A stretch of 52,976 nt of DNA from a virus, in the IMG/VR virus record IMGVR_UViG_3300032523_001138, positions 1-52,976 of that record. One strand, written 5' to 3'. Below, in pieces: positions 6,667 through 14,078 of the stretch. The position numbers and the translations under genes were made by a program. Positions within the stretch are counted from its first letter, which is position 1. Every line of letters starts with the position of its first letter. The notes beneath the pieces were generated by a model that made no database searches, was not told the DNA's origin, and worked only from the letters and a program-made list of their open reading frames with translations.

Positions 6667-7461
6667 GTGAAACAGATCAAGCTCGTACTATCTGGCTCTG
6701 GAACGCGGTACCCCGTGCAAATAGGAGCAATCTGCGAATTGCTCGATATGGGTTTTGAGTTTCCTGAGATCGTGGGGGCTTCAGGTGGGGCAGTCGCGGG
6801 TGCTATTGCTGCCAAATACAAGACCACTGCGATGATGGAGGCGCTTGCGCTCAAGCTGCTCCCCAGCACCTTCCTTACGAAAAACTGGTTCCCCTTCGGG
6901 GGGCGGGCAGGACTCTTCACGAAGAATGGTCTGATCAAGGTCTTCCAAGAGAATCTCCACCCCAATGTCGAGGACGGCCACTCCAAACTGCACATCGTCA
7001 CGTCGAACTGGACCAAGGGCGAGTCTGTGGTCTGGACGAAGGGCGAGCTGCCCATTCGCCTGTTCGCCAGCATGTGCCTCCCGATCTTCGACATGGCGGA
7101 GATCGACGGCGACCTCTACGAAGACGGCGGCGTTCGTATGAACTTCGCTCTCGACTACACCGGCTGGGCGAACCCCAACGACGGTGTGCCAGTACTCGGC
7201 CTCAAGGTTCGCAGCCCGAACGAGTCGAAGCCTCGCAAACCGCCCTTCACGAAGATTGACCGCGCCGAGGGGACCATCAGCAGTATGCTTGCGGCGCAGG
7301 ACCGTGAGCATATCGAGGACGCGCATTGGGCGAATGTCGTTATGCTGGACACGGTGGCGGGTGGCCTCAACCTTGGAATGGGCGAGAAGGATGTTCGTGA
7401 GATGCTCGCCGAAGGTCGCACGGCGGTCAAAAGAGCCAAGGCTAAGGGTCAGCTCGGATAG
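6667..7461 (+). CDS. patatin-like phospholipase
   Basis: A 264-residue protein from GTG 6667, preceded by GTGGAGG (6654-6660). The family signatures are present: an oxyanion-type glycine run SGSGTRYPVQIGA near residues 9-21, the nucleophile motif GASGGA with Ser39 in GxSxG, and the catalytic Asp in the DGG motif (YEDGGVRMN, Asp153). Patatin-like enzymes are Ser-Asp dyad lipid acyl hydrolases. There is no signal peptide or transmembrane segment, so it would act from the cytoplasm. Phage use is unknown: membrane remodelling, lysis or interference with host lipid signalling are guesses. The gene stands alone between minus-strand genes. Confidence 0.85.
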   Translation: MKQIKLVLSGSGTRYPVQIGAICELLDMGFEFPEIVGASGGAVAGAIAAKYKTTAMMEALALKLLPSTFLTKNWFPFGGRAGLFTKNGLIKVFQENLHPNVEDGHSKLHIVTSNWTKGESVVWTKGELPIRLFASMCLPIFDMAEIDGDLYEDGGVRMNFALDYTGWANPNDGVPVLGLKVRSPNESKPRKPPFTKIDRAEGTISSMLAAQDREHIEDAHWANVVMLDTVAGGLNLGMGEKDVREMLAEGRTAVKRAKAKGQLG

Positions 7462-7530
7462 TCGGCCCGCTGTTTCCAACCACAACCGTGATCAACTTGA
7501 AATCGGCTTGAAAGAAGAATTCTCGGTCGG

Positions 7531-7836
7531 TCACTGTCTGGGAGTAACAGGCGCGAGCTTCAGCGCAGCGATCTCGTCCTGTGCTGCGCTCAGCTTCTTG
7601 TGCAAGCCGTCCACCGTCTCGATGAGTGTGACGACGACGGCTTCTGGCTTCGGGTGCAGTTTTCGCTCTTCCTCTGCCCCAGAAGCTCGGACCTCCGCCA
7701 GCAAGAGCGCGAGGGCTTTGATGTCCTCGTCCACGCTGCTGTCCTCGACGTTGCTGTCGATCCAATTCTGGATCGCGCCTGAGTGCTTCCGCAGGTAGAA
7801 GCCTGCTGCTGTGTGTCGGTCGTTTTTTGTCGTCAT
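7531..7836 (-). CDS. helical hypothetical protein
   Basis: A 101-residue minus-strand protein from ATG 7836, preceded by CTGGAGAGC. It starts MTTKNDRHTAAGFYLRKHS and is helical with a C-terminal coiled-coil-like stretch (LHKKLSAAQDEIAALKLAP). A GTGTTACTG motif in the same orientation lies about 26 bases upstream. No family recognised. Confidence 0.65.
   Translation of the reverse strand: MTTKNDRHTAAGFYLRKHSGAIQNWIDSNVEDSSVDEDIKALALLLAEVRASGAEEERKLHPKPEAVVVTLIETVDGLHKKLSAAQDEIAALKLAPVTPRQ
7542..7550 (-). promoter_or_regulatory. STGTTACTS motif without downstream gene
   Basis: CTGTTACTC on the minus strand, but inside the last codons of the 7531-7836 gene. The only one of eleven copies with no gene directly downstream. 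Confidence 0.3.
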
Positions 7837-7861
7837 GGAAGCTCTCCAGGTACGCACCCTC

Positions 7862-7870
7862 CAGTAACAC
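7862..7870 (-). promoter_or_regulatory. STGTTACTS motif upstream of 7836 gene
   Basis: GTGTTACTG on the minus strand, 26 bases upstream of ATG 7836. Confidence 0.5.
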
Positions 7871-7874
7871 GCGC

Positions 7875-8303
7875 TCAGCGTTTCCCGCCGTCGTAAGACA
7901 CAGCTGCTCCGGCTACGACCATATGTTCGTTCAGGTTCAGACCGTCGAGCCAGAGAACAGCCAAGAATCTCCCGTACTTGTCTTTCGGGTCTGGCTTTGA
8001 GGTCCGCATTAAGATTTCAATTCCGAGAGGGAGCAACGTCGCAAGGAGCACCTTGCTTGCGATCCCGTCTTTCGACGTCGGTCCTACGGACTCAGGAGCA
8101 TTTATACCCAGCAAACGGACGGTCTTTCGGATGTGGATGTGCATACCGAAGCCCACGTCCTTGAGGATGTCGACCTCGACCGTGTCGCCGTCAACCACGC
8201 GGACGACTCGTGCTCGGTACTCGAACACAGTGTGACTCAGGGGTGGAGGGGTTCCATCAGAGAGCTTCTTGGTCAACATGAGGCTGTCGGTAGTTTTGGG
8301 CAT
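7875..8303 (-). CDS. thermonuclease (staphylococcal nuclease-like)
   Basis: A 142-residue minus-strand protein (ATG 8303; Met9 is an alternative start). It matches the SNase OB-fold family: VVRVVDGDTVEVDI (metal-binding Asp38 and Asp40), VRLLGINAPE (catalytic Arg63 and Glu71) and DKYGRFLAVLWL (second catalytic Arg112), ending NEHMVVAGAAVSYDGG. All three catalytic residues equivalent to Arg35, Glu43 and Arg87 of staphylococcal nuclease are kept, so calcium-dependent hydrolysis of DNA or RNA is expected. No signal peptide is visible, so action is probably cytoplasmic, for example in host DNA breakdown. Confidence 0.85.
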   Translation of the reverse strand: MPKTTDSLMLTKKLSDGTPPPLSHTVFEYRARVVRVVDGDTVEVDILKDVGFGMHIHIRKTVRLLGINAPESVGPTSKDGIASKVLLATLLPLGIEILMRTSKPDPKDKYGRFLAVLWLDGLNLNEHMVVAGAAVSYDGGKR

Positions 8304-8521
8304 CGGTAGTGCTCTTTGGGTAGTGGTGGTCGGCGAGCGGAGGCTAAGCCTCTCAGCATGAGTGGGACAAGTAGGGTTCGGGTAAGGCGTAGTTTCCTCA
8401 AATGAATTTTCATCTCATTGTGGCCTGTGTAGTCAACGACTCCGTTTTAATGCGCCTTTCTACCGAGGGGCTATCCTAACAGGAGTGAATCGGTTGATTC
8501 ATGGGAACTACAGGAGCAACA
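8304..8521. other. divergent intergenic region
   Basis: About 220 bases between a minus-strand nuclease gene and a plus-strand gene. It contains the small palindrome GAGGCTAAGCCTC and a minus-strand TTGACT (8429-8434) with a poor downstream -10. Promoters for both directions are expected here, but I cannot place them with confidence. Confidence 0.4.
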
Positions 8522-8737
8522 GTGGCTTTTTTCAAGTACCTCGGCGAACCCCCTCGTCCCACCCTCGTCGACAGCTACGGACCCACGAAAGAAGTTACCG
8601 TTCCGAAGCTGGACGGAACCCGCACGACGTTGACCAACCCCGCAGGATTCCCTGTAGGGGGCACCATCCCCTTCGATTTCGTGGACGCGCTCTCCCTTAT
8701 CGTCCTTGACGCGGATTCGCGTTTCGGGCGCGTCTAG
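8522..8737 (+). CDS. small hypothetical protein
   Basis: A 71-residue protein from GTG 8522, chosen because AGGAG lies five bases upstream; the in-frame ATG at 8501 has no close ribosome site. It starts VAFFKYLGEPPRPTLV and has PFDFVDALSLIVLDADSRF near the end. It sits directly before the tail-fibre-like gene, so it may be a small virion protein, but no family was recognised. Confidence 0.55.
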   Translation: MAFFKYLGEPPRPTLVDSYGPTKEVTVPKLDGTRTTLTNPAGFPVGGTIPFDFVDALSLIVLDADSRFGRV

Positions 8738-8789
8738 TCTCTTTTTCTCTCTTTTCTCTCTTTCTCACTACTGAACTCTGAGGTTTCCC

Positions 8790-10610
8790 ATGGCGAGTCT
8801 TTCTTCTCTTGTTATCAGTGCAGGCAGTCAGCGTCAGATCCTGGCGGAAGACACTCTGCTTGTCGGCGTAGGCATCGACCCGACTGCTGCAGGGGCACTG
8901 TCAATCGGTGTCGCGACCGCGACCTCGATTGTGATCGGTGCAGGCGGCATCACCACCTCGTTCCCCGGCCCCGTGGAGTTGCTGGGCGGTATCACCACCG
9001 TTGGCGGCACGACCTTCACTACCGATGCGGTCTTTGAGGGCAACGTCACCTTCGGTAACGCAGACACCGACACTGTGTCCTTCACGTCGCAAATTGCGAC
9101 CGAGATGACCTACGACGGCATTGGGGCTCCTGCATTGTCCCCCGCAGGGCATGGGCGTATCTACTTTGACAGCGGCTCCAACACCTTCATGGTGTCCGAG
9201 GACGGCGGTGCATACTTCGATTTGACTGCTGCTCCGGGTGGCAGCGACGGTTCAGTCCAGTTCAATGACGATGGCATCCTCGGAGGCGACGCCAGTCTGA
9301 CCTATGACTCAGCCACCTTCATCCTGAGCCTCAAGGGCATCTCGCAGGCTGAAGGCGCAGTCTCACTCAGCGCGAACGGAGCATCGAGCTTCACCACCAG
9401 TGCTGGAGCATTGACCCTCACTGCTGCTGCGGCGTCCACTTGGTCAACTGCGGCGGGTGACTTGAGCCTCACTGCTGCGGCAGGTTCAGTCATCATCGAC
9501 GGCGCCGAAGCAGCAGCGGATGCGGTTCGGATCGTGTCCAGCGGTGGTGCAGGCGGCATCGACATTGACAGCGGTAGTGCAGGCATCACGCTTGACTCGA
9601 CGGGCACCTTCTCGATCGACTCCGCATGGGGCGCCTCGAACGTGTCCGCGACATTCGGCGACCTGACGTTGTCGACCATAACAAATGGTCATGTCAACAT
9701 CACCTCGGCGTGGTCGGTCCTTGTCGCGGCGAGCGGGGAAAATCCCAACGCTATTGAACTCGCAACGGCGGCTGGCGGGATGCAGCTGTCCGCAGGTCAA
9801 GACATTACTATTGTCTCAGCAGAAACCCTTACCCTCAACGGTGTAGGTAACTGTTCATGGCAGGCGGAAAGTGGCAACCTGACGCTCGCAACGGCCACGT
9901 CTGGTGACGTGATCGTGAACACCCCAAGTGCCAACAACGCACTTGTCGTCAAAGCGACGACTGGCAAGGTTGGTCTGGGAACCGCTTCTCCGACCCAGCT
10001 CCTGTCGGTAGGTGCTGCCAGCGAGTTTGCGGTGTCTTCGGATGGCGTGCTCAAGTCATACGACGGAGCAGCGCCGACCGACGGTCAACTGTTGATCGGG
10101 GACACTGCGGGCGAAGCCTTCGTCGCTGCAACCTTGACTGCGGGTGCTGGCCTCAGCGTCACGAACGGCGCAGGCACGATCACGATTGCGTCTACTGGTG
10201 AAGCGGCTGCGGCAGCGGTCGATATCACCACGACTGCGATGGAAGCCTTGGCGGCTGGCGACTTGGTGTGCTTTATCAACGACGGCGGCGTCCCTCGGGT
10301 GCAGCCGTCCGACTCAAACGACGTGGCTCGTCAGGGTCCTGTAGGCTTCGCTGTGGCAGCAGCCGCAGCCCAAGGCGACGCCGTGCTGGTGCGGATTGCT
10401 GGCGAGGCAGCGGTCCCGGCGGCTCGCTTTGACGCGGCTCCTGCCGCTAGTGATGTTGGCAAGCGCGTGTTCCTGTCGGTGACCCCCGGCAAGGTCACGC
10501 TCACTGCGCCTACCGCAAACGGCGACGTCGTACAGCGCGTCGGCATCCTCACCAACGGCAGCGGAAACCCGAAGATTCTTGTTCAAGTCGGCGAATCCAT
10601 CACGCTCTGA
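8790..10610 (+). CDS. tail-fibre-like structural protein
   Basis: A 606-residue protein starting at ATG 8790 after TGAGG. Nearly all of it is low-charge, Ala/Gly/Ser/Thr-rich beta sequence with repeated LTLTAAAASTW, LSLTAAAGSVII and LTLNGVG units and HGRIYFDSGSNTFMVS, typical of triple beta-helix or head-spike fibres. The last 110 residues (AGDLVCFINDGGVPRV, then GKRVFLSVTPGKVTLTAP and GDVVQRVGIL) resemble the compact domain that ends many phage decoration and tail proteins (DUF2190-like). The likely role is in the virion, as a fibre or appendage. A strong terminator follows. Confidence 0.75.
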   Translation: MASLSSLVISAGSQRQILAEDTLLVGVGIDPTAAGALSIGVATATSIVIGAGGITTSFPGPVELLGGITTVGGTTFTTDAVFEGNVTFGNADTDTVSFTSQIATEMTYDGIGAPALSPAGHGRIYFDSGSNTFMVSEDGGAYFDLTAAPGGSDGSVQFNDDGILGGDASLTYDSATFILSLKGISQAEGAVSLSANGASSFTTSAGALTLTAAAASTWSTAAGDLSLTAAAGSVIIDGAEAAADAVRIVSSGGAGGIDIDSGSAGITLDSTGTFSIDSAWGASNVSATFGDLTLSTITNGHVNITSAWSVLVAASGENPNAIELATAAGGMQLSAGQDITIVSAETLTLNGVGNCSWQAESGNLTLATATSGDVIVNTPSANNALVVKATTGKVGLGTASPTQLLSVGAASEFAVSSDGVLKSYDGAAPTDGQLLIGDTAGEAFVAATLTAGAGLSVTNGAGTITIASTGEAAAAAVDITTTAMEALAAGDLVCFINDGGVPRVQPSDSNDVARQGPVGFAVAAAAAQGDAVLVRIAGEAAVPAARFDAAPAASDVGKRVFLSVTPGKVTLTAPTANGDVVQRVGILTNGSGNPKILVQVGESITL

Positions 10611-10649
10611 CAACTACTTGCGTAGATCAATCCGTTTAGTAAAATGGTG

Positions 10650-10680
10650 AAAGAGGGCGCTCCGTGGGGCGCCCTCTTTT
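10650..10680 (+). terminator. rho-independent terminator
   Basis: AAAGAGGGCGC (10650-10660) pairs with GCGCCCTCTTT (10669-10679) over an eight-base loop, followed by T residues. It separates the tail-fibre-like gene from the lectin-like gene. Confidence 0.9.
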
Positions 10681-10694
10681 AATAGGAGTTTGAA

Positions 10695-11486
10695 ATGGCT
10701 CGCGCTGGCTGGATTGGTAGTTTTCGGGCATCGGCTCGACCGGGACCCCAGCCAGGAACCTTAGCCCCGCCGGGTACTCCTGAGTTTTGGTTCGACGGCA
10801 ACGACATTGACGGTAGCCAGAACAGTTCTCTGGGTGTCGGGGTCGGTGTTGGCAGTTGGTTGAACAAGGGCGTGAACGTCGTTCCAGCAGTGCTTCAGGC
10901 GACGCCCTCAAAGAAGCCGACCTACTACGTCGACGGTGCCTTTCAGGGCTTGAGCTTTAACAACGCTTTGTTTCAGCACATCAGGGCGTTGTGTGTGCCA
11001 CACTACCCTTCAATCGTCGGCCCGAATAGGTCATCTTGGTTCCTATCTGTGATAGCGCGGAACATACCGGGAAGTTCTCATACCGCAGTCTGCTCTGAGG
11101 TGCAGAATGCCTGTATCAGCGCGGTATCCTTCCCCTCCTATTGGAGTGGCTACGGTGGCAACGCGCCTGGGCTTGGAGTTCTCACTACCACCAATACGAC
11201 TGTTAATGTCGCGTCGTTTTGGGCGAACGGAAACCTGTCACAGGTTCACGTCGACTCCGTAGCACCTACAATCGGAGACGCTGGTTGGCTTCCGTGGGAG
11301 GGGCCTTTGATTGGCGACTTCTCACAGGGTACCGACAGCGGCTTCGGATGGGATGGGCAGATTTACCAAGTGCTTGTGTACTACGGCTTGCTGTCCACAA
11401 TCCCCTCGAACATCGTTCCCACCCACGCGGATATTTTGACGTGGGCTAACACAGTCTACGGTGGAACAGCGCCCTACACGCCATAA
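10695..11486 (+). CDS. lectin/LamG-like structural protein
   Basis: A 263-residue protein, ATG 10695 with AGGAG upstream. After a proline-rich N-terminus (PGPQPGTLAPPGTPEFWFDG) it has a beta-sandwich pattern seen in concanavalin-A-like or LamG phage proteins: FWFDGNDIDGSQN, SWLNKG, KKPTYYVDGAFQGLSFNN, then GQIYQVLVYYGLLS. Such proteins are often tail appendage or receptor-binding modules. The overall similarity is weak and the assignment rests on pattern and position after a fibre gene. Confidence 0.55.
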   Translation: MARAGWIGSFRASARPGPQPGTLAPPGTPEFWFDGNDIDGSQNSSLGVGVGVGSWLNKGVNVVPAVLQATPSKKPTYYVDGAFQGLSFNNALFQHIRALCVPHYPSIVGPNRSSWFLSVIARNIPGSSHTAVCSEVQNACISAVSFPSYWSGYGGNAPGLGVLTTTNTTVNVASFWANGNLSQVHVDSVAPTIGDAGWLPWEGPLIGDFSQGTDSGFGWDGQIYQVLVYYGLLSTIPSNIVPTHADILTWANTVYGGTAPYTP

Positions 11487-11498
11487 TGTTGCGAGGCC

Positions 11499-11507
11499 GT
11501 GTTACTC
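11499..11507 (+). promoter_or_regulatory. STGTTACTS motif upstream of 11528 gene
   Basis: GTGTTACTC, 20 bases upstream of ATG 11528. Confidence 0.55.
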
Positions 11508-11527
11508 CGGTTTCAACAGGAGAACAC

Positions 11528-11833
11528 ATGGCAAACAACGACACTCGCAAGGTCAAGATCGAAAAAAAGCTCCGCAAGAAGGTGTCCGACGTTGTCGTCG
11601 ACGCCATCCTTGGAAGCAACCAGCAGGAGCTGGAGGACCGCCTCACGCGGCTTGCTTCCCACGAGACGGACACCGAGGAGGCTCTGGAGGAAGACAAGGT
11701 GGTGACTGACCTGAAGGAGCGCCTCGCCCAAGCAAAGGGTCCGTACACGGACACCCTGAAGGGCATCAAGCTGCAGCGCAACTTCATCGCCATTACGCTC
11801 GCTGAGCGGGGGAAGACCCTCAGCGTCATCTGA
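11528..11833 (+). CDS. charged helical hypothetical protein
   Basis: A 101-residue protein from ATG 11528, with AACAGGAG upstream. Highly charged and helical (MANNDTRKVKIEKKLRKKV, then TDTEEALEEDKVVTDLKERL). No family recognised. It is preceded by a STGTTACTS element and followed by a small membrane protein gene. Confidence 0.65.
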   Translation: MANNDTRKVKIEKKLRKKVSDVVVDAILGSNQQELEDRLTRLASHETDTEEALEEDKVVTDLKERLAQAKGPYTDTLKGIKLQRNFIAITLAERGKTLSVI

Positions 11834-11902
11834 CCCTGCCTCTTCTATCGGGAATGTTCGCCTCCCTCTCACTCGTGTGTGAAGATACAGGGGGAGGCGA
11901 AA

Positions 11903-12160
11903 ATGCAGAATCTCGAACATATTCTTGCGATTGTCGGTGTACTGGTTCCGCTCATCTCGATGGTGGCTAGTTTGCTCAACACAGCCATCCGCAACCTCTT
12001 GATAGAGGGGCGTGAGGTACCGAAAAGGCTCGCTGCTGCAGGCGCAGTCGTAAACGCTCTCGCTATCAACCTCGACAAGGCGTCGGCCTTTATCTCGGCT
12101 GCCAGAGGGAAACCCTTGATCTCAGGGACCGCTGCATCGTCGAAACGATCTGCGCGGTAA
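11903..12160 (+). CDS. small membrane protein, holin-like candidate
   Basis: An 85-residue protein; ATG 11903 is chosen because GGGGGAGG lies just upstream, over the in-frame ATG at 11879. One hydrophobic helix spans about residues 7-27 (ILAIVGVLVPLISMVASLLN), followed by a basic amphipathic C-terminus. Size and topology fit a one-helix holin or phage membrane protein, but no endolysin was recognised next to it, so the lysis role is only a suggestion. Its stop falls in the first unit of a 13-base tandem repeat. Confidence 0.55.
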   Translation: MQNLEHILAIVGVLVPLISMVASLLNTAIRNLLIEGREVPKRLAAAGAVVNALAINLDKASAFISAARGKPLISGTAASSKRSAR

Positions 12161-12200
12161 GTCTGCGCGGTAAGTCTGCGCGGTAAGTCTGCGCGGTAGA
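12149..12200. repeat. 13-bp tandem repeat, four copies
   Basis: TCTGCGCGGTAAG at 12149, 12162, 12175 and 12188 (last copy ends AGA). The first copy contains the stop codon of the membrane protein gene. The unit is not a multiple of three and lies between convergent genes. Confidence 0.9.
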
Positions 12201-12204
12201 ATGG

Positions 12205-12636
12205 CTATTGAGCAGCAGGAACGCCAGCCGCGATGGAGAGCGTCTGCGCCTCATCGTAGCGAACCATCCAACGTCTGCGGGATTCAATACAAACCCGAAT
12301 GCGCTTCGCAAGTGTGTCCAGTGCTTGGTAGCGAGCATCTTGTTTCGTTCCTGCGCTGCCAATGAAGTCCTGATGCGTGCCGTCGTCGTCAGCGCCGAAA
12401 CTTGCAGTCCAACGCCATGAACCCGCAGAGAGGATTGATCGAGACACAGTGAAGCGGCACTTGAGCCACTGGTTAAAAAGACAGCCGAATTCTATGCCAG
12501 CCACGCGAGACTCTTCGAGGCTAAGATTCAGATGGGTGTTTAAGCACAGAGGTACAGCAGGAGACAACGCAGGACTGAGCAGCGGATCGGAGGGGCGCGG
12601 CTGAACAAAACGGCAGGTCGACTTCGCCACAAACAT
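12205..12636 (-). CDS. hypothetical protein (minus strand)
   Basis: A 143-residue protein if ATG 12636 is used; the frame stays open further upstream but that part looks non-coding. The C-terminal half has protein-like character: GSWRWTASFGADDDGTHQDF, then DARYQALDTLAKRIRVCIES, which resembles small proteins with an amphipathic C-terminal helix. No family was recognised. The ribosome site (CTGGAA) is weak. It fills an otherwise empty 580-base gap and is convergent with the membrane protein gene. Confidence 0.45.
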   Translation of the reverse strand: MFVAKSTCRFVQPRPSDPLLSPALSPAVPLCLNTHLNLSLEESRVAGIEFGCLFNQWLKCRFTVSRSILSAGSWRWTASFGADDDGTHQDFIGSAGTKQDARYQALDTLAKRIRVCIESRRRWMVRYDEAQTLSIAAGVPAAQ

Positions 12637-12725
12637 TTCCAGATTCAGGATGACGGAATGTTGACTAACAGGTGCTATGGGTAGATGACTACTGCGAGGA
12701 GTCCTGCGTGCGGGTTGGTGAGGCA

Positions 12726-12734
12726 GTGTTACTG
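12726..12734 (+). promoter_or_regulatory. STGTTACTS motif upstream of 12746 gene
   Basis: GTGTTACTG, 11 bases upstream of ATG 12746, with GAGG between them. Confidence 0.55.
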
Positions 12735-12745
12735 CGAGGTGTAGC

Positions 12746-12967
12746 ATGAGTTTTCGCGAATTCCTCTCGACGGTCGAGTTTCGGGAAACGAAGTCTCCGG
12801 TTGAGGAGGCTGAATATCAACACATCTTTGAGTGCCAGTACAGGCGCGGGGTGTCGGGGTGTGGCGAGTGCAACAATTACGACTCTTGCGTGCTGATCAA
12901 GAACAGCCTTCGCGCAAAGGTTGGCTTGCCTCCGCTTGGCGATGGTGTTTTGAAAGACGACGGATGA
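12746..12967 (+). CDS. small cysteine-containing hypothetical protein
   Basis: A 73-residue protein, ATG 12746 after GAGGTG. It carries HIFECQYRRGVSGCGECNNY and later DSCVLIKN, a possible zinc-binding CxnCxxCxnC arrangement. No family recognised. It overlaps the next gene by four bases (ATGA), indicating translational coupling. Confidence 0.6.
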   Translation: MSFREFLSTVEFRETKSPVEEAEYQHIFECQYRRGVSGCGECNNYDSCVLIKNSLRAKVGLPPLGDGVLKDDG

Positions 12968-13407
12968 CACTGATGGCAAAGAAAAAAATAATTACTGTCT
13001 CGGTTTCGCATGCCGAGCTTGAAGAGTTTACCCTTGCTGCCAAGACCGAAGGAGTCTCACTGGCTGAGTGGGCGCGCAGGCGTCTGCGGGGCGACCTCCG
13101 ACCATCTCCTGATGTGATGGAAGAGGCGTTCAGGAAGCTCGACGTGAGCGACCGGCAACGCGAGTTTTCGGGGCCTCCGGTCCCTCCCCAGGTGCTCCCT
13201 CTCCAGCCGAAGCTTGTCGAGATCGGGGTGCGGCAGCCCACCAACCACGTCTGCCAGCACTTCGCGCACTTGGATCGACCGGATGGAGGACCGCCGATGA
13301 TCTGCACGTCCGCGTCTCAACATGGGCGACCCTGCTACTTCTCGTCATCAGGCGCTGCGGACTGCCCTGTCTTTGCCCCTCGGACACGCGGATTTTCAGG
13401 GATATGA
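12964..13407 (+). CDS. ribbon-helix-helix-like protein with C-terminal cysteine motif
   Basis: A 147-residue protein starting in an ATGA overlap (ATG 12973 is an alternative). The N-terminus (KKIITVSVSHAELEEFTLAA, then EGVSLAEWARRRLRG) fits the ribbon-helix-helix DNA-binding fold used by MobC, CopG and ParD-like proteins: a short beta strand followed by two helices with SLAEWAR. The C-terminal part contains HVCQHFAHLD, MICTSASQHGRPC and AADCPVF, a probable zinc site. A role as a phage transcription regulator is plausible, but no target can be named. Confidence 0.6.
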   Translation: MTLMAKKKIITVSVSHAELEEFTLAAKTEGVSLAEWARRRLRGDLRPSPDVMEEAFRKLDVSDRQREFSGPPVPPQVLPLQPKLVEIGVRQPTNHVCQHFAHLDRPDGGPPMICTSASQHGRPCYFSSSGAADCPVFAPRTRGFSGI

Positions 13408-13451
13408 CACTGCATTCGGTAGAGTCAGAACAGGTGAATCGCTGAAAAGCG

Positions 13452-13460
13452 GTGTTACTG
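13452..13460 (+). promoter_or_regulatory. STGTTACTS motif upstream of 13497 gene
   Basis: GTGTTACTG, 36 bases upstream of ATG 13497. Confidence 0.55.
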
Positions 13461-13496
13461 CTCCAGCACGCGGGACGGTTCCCGTTGGAGGCTCCC

Positions 13497-14030
13497 ATGA
13501 CAGACAAGACACCCAGCATCGCTGCCATCGTCCACGTCCTCACGCACAGAGACGAGTACGCCAAGCCTGCGACGGACCTCACCCTCGCCGAGCAAGTCGA
13601 AGCCTACGCCGCGATTCACTTCGTCGAGGAGGTCTCCAAGGGTCGGCGCGAAGCCATCCGCGAAACCCTCCTCGTCGAAGCTGAGAAGGGCGAGGTGACG
13701 GAGAAGGGGGGCTACAGGCTCCCCGTCGGCAACCACACCGTGATCAAAGAGAAGCGGGTCGCATCCGCCCCCGACGAGAAGGCGCTAATGGCGCTTCTTG
13801 AGTCGAAGAAGCTCGACGTCACCAATGCGTTCGACAAGGTCAGCGTGCTCGTCCCGAATCCAAGCAAAGTTGCGCTCCTCGTCGAGAACGGGCAGCTGAC
13901 CGAGGCTGAGGGGAAGGCGCTCTACAAGGTGACGTGGGCGCTCGTGGTCAAGCCCTCAGGGGATCTGGAAAGCCTGCTCGAAAGCAGCGTCCCGCCCGGA
14001 GTGGTCCCCGCGAAAAAATTGCGTCGCTGA
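13497..14030 (+). CDS. hypothetical phage protein
   Basis: A 177-residue protein from ATG 13497 with TTGGAGG upstream. It has an N-terminal helical half (EQVEAYAAIHFVEEVSKGR) and a charged, beta-containing C-terminal half (KGGYRLPVGNHTVIKEKRV, then KVSVLVPNPSKVALLVENG). The layout recalls phage proteins found near recombination or modification genes, but I do not recognise a family. It lies directly upstream of the MoxR/VWA pair and has a STGTTACTS element in front. Confidence 0.65.
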   Translation: MTDKTPSIAAIVHVLTHRDEYAKPATDLTLAEQVEAYAAIHFVEEVSKGRREAIRETLLVEAEKGEVTEKGGYRLPVGNHTVIKEKRVASAPDEKALMALLESKKLDVTNAFDKVSVLVPNPSKVALLVENGQLTEAEGKALYKVTWALVVKPSGDLESLLESSVPPGVVPAKKLRR

Positions 14031-14051
14031 TCCGTTCACCTCCCATCACGC

Positions 14052-14060
14052 CAGTTACTC
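14052..14060 (+). promoter_or_regulatory. variant of the TGTTACT motif
   Basis: CAGTTACTC, one mismatch from STGTTACTS, 18 bases upstream of ATG 14079. Confidence 0.35.
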
Positions 14061-14078
14061 ATCTGTCAGGAGCAAGAC

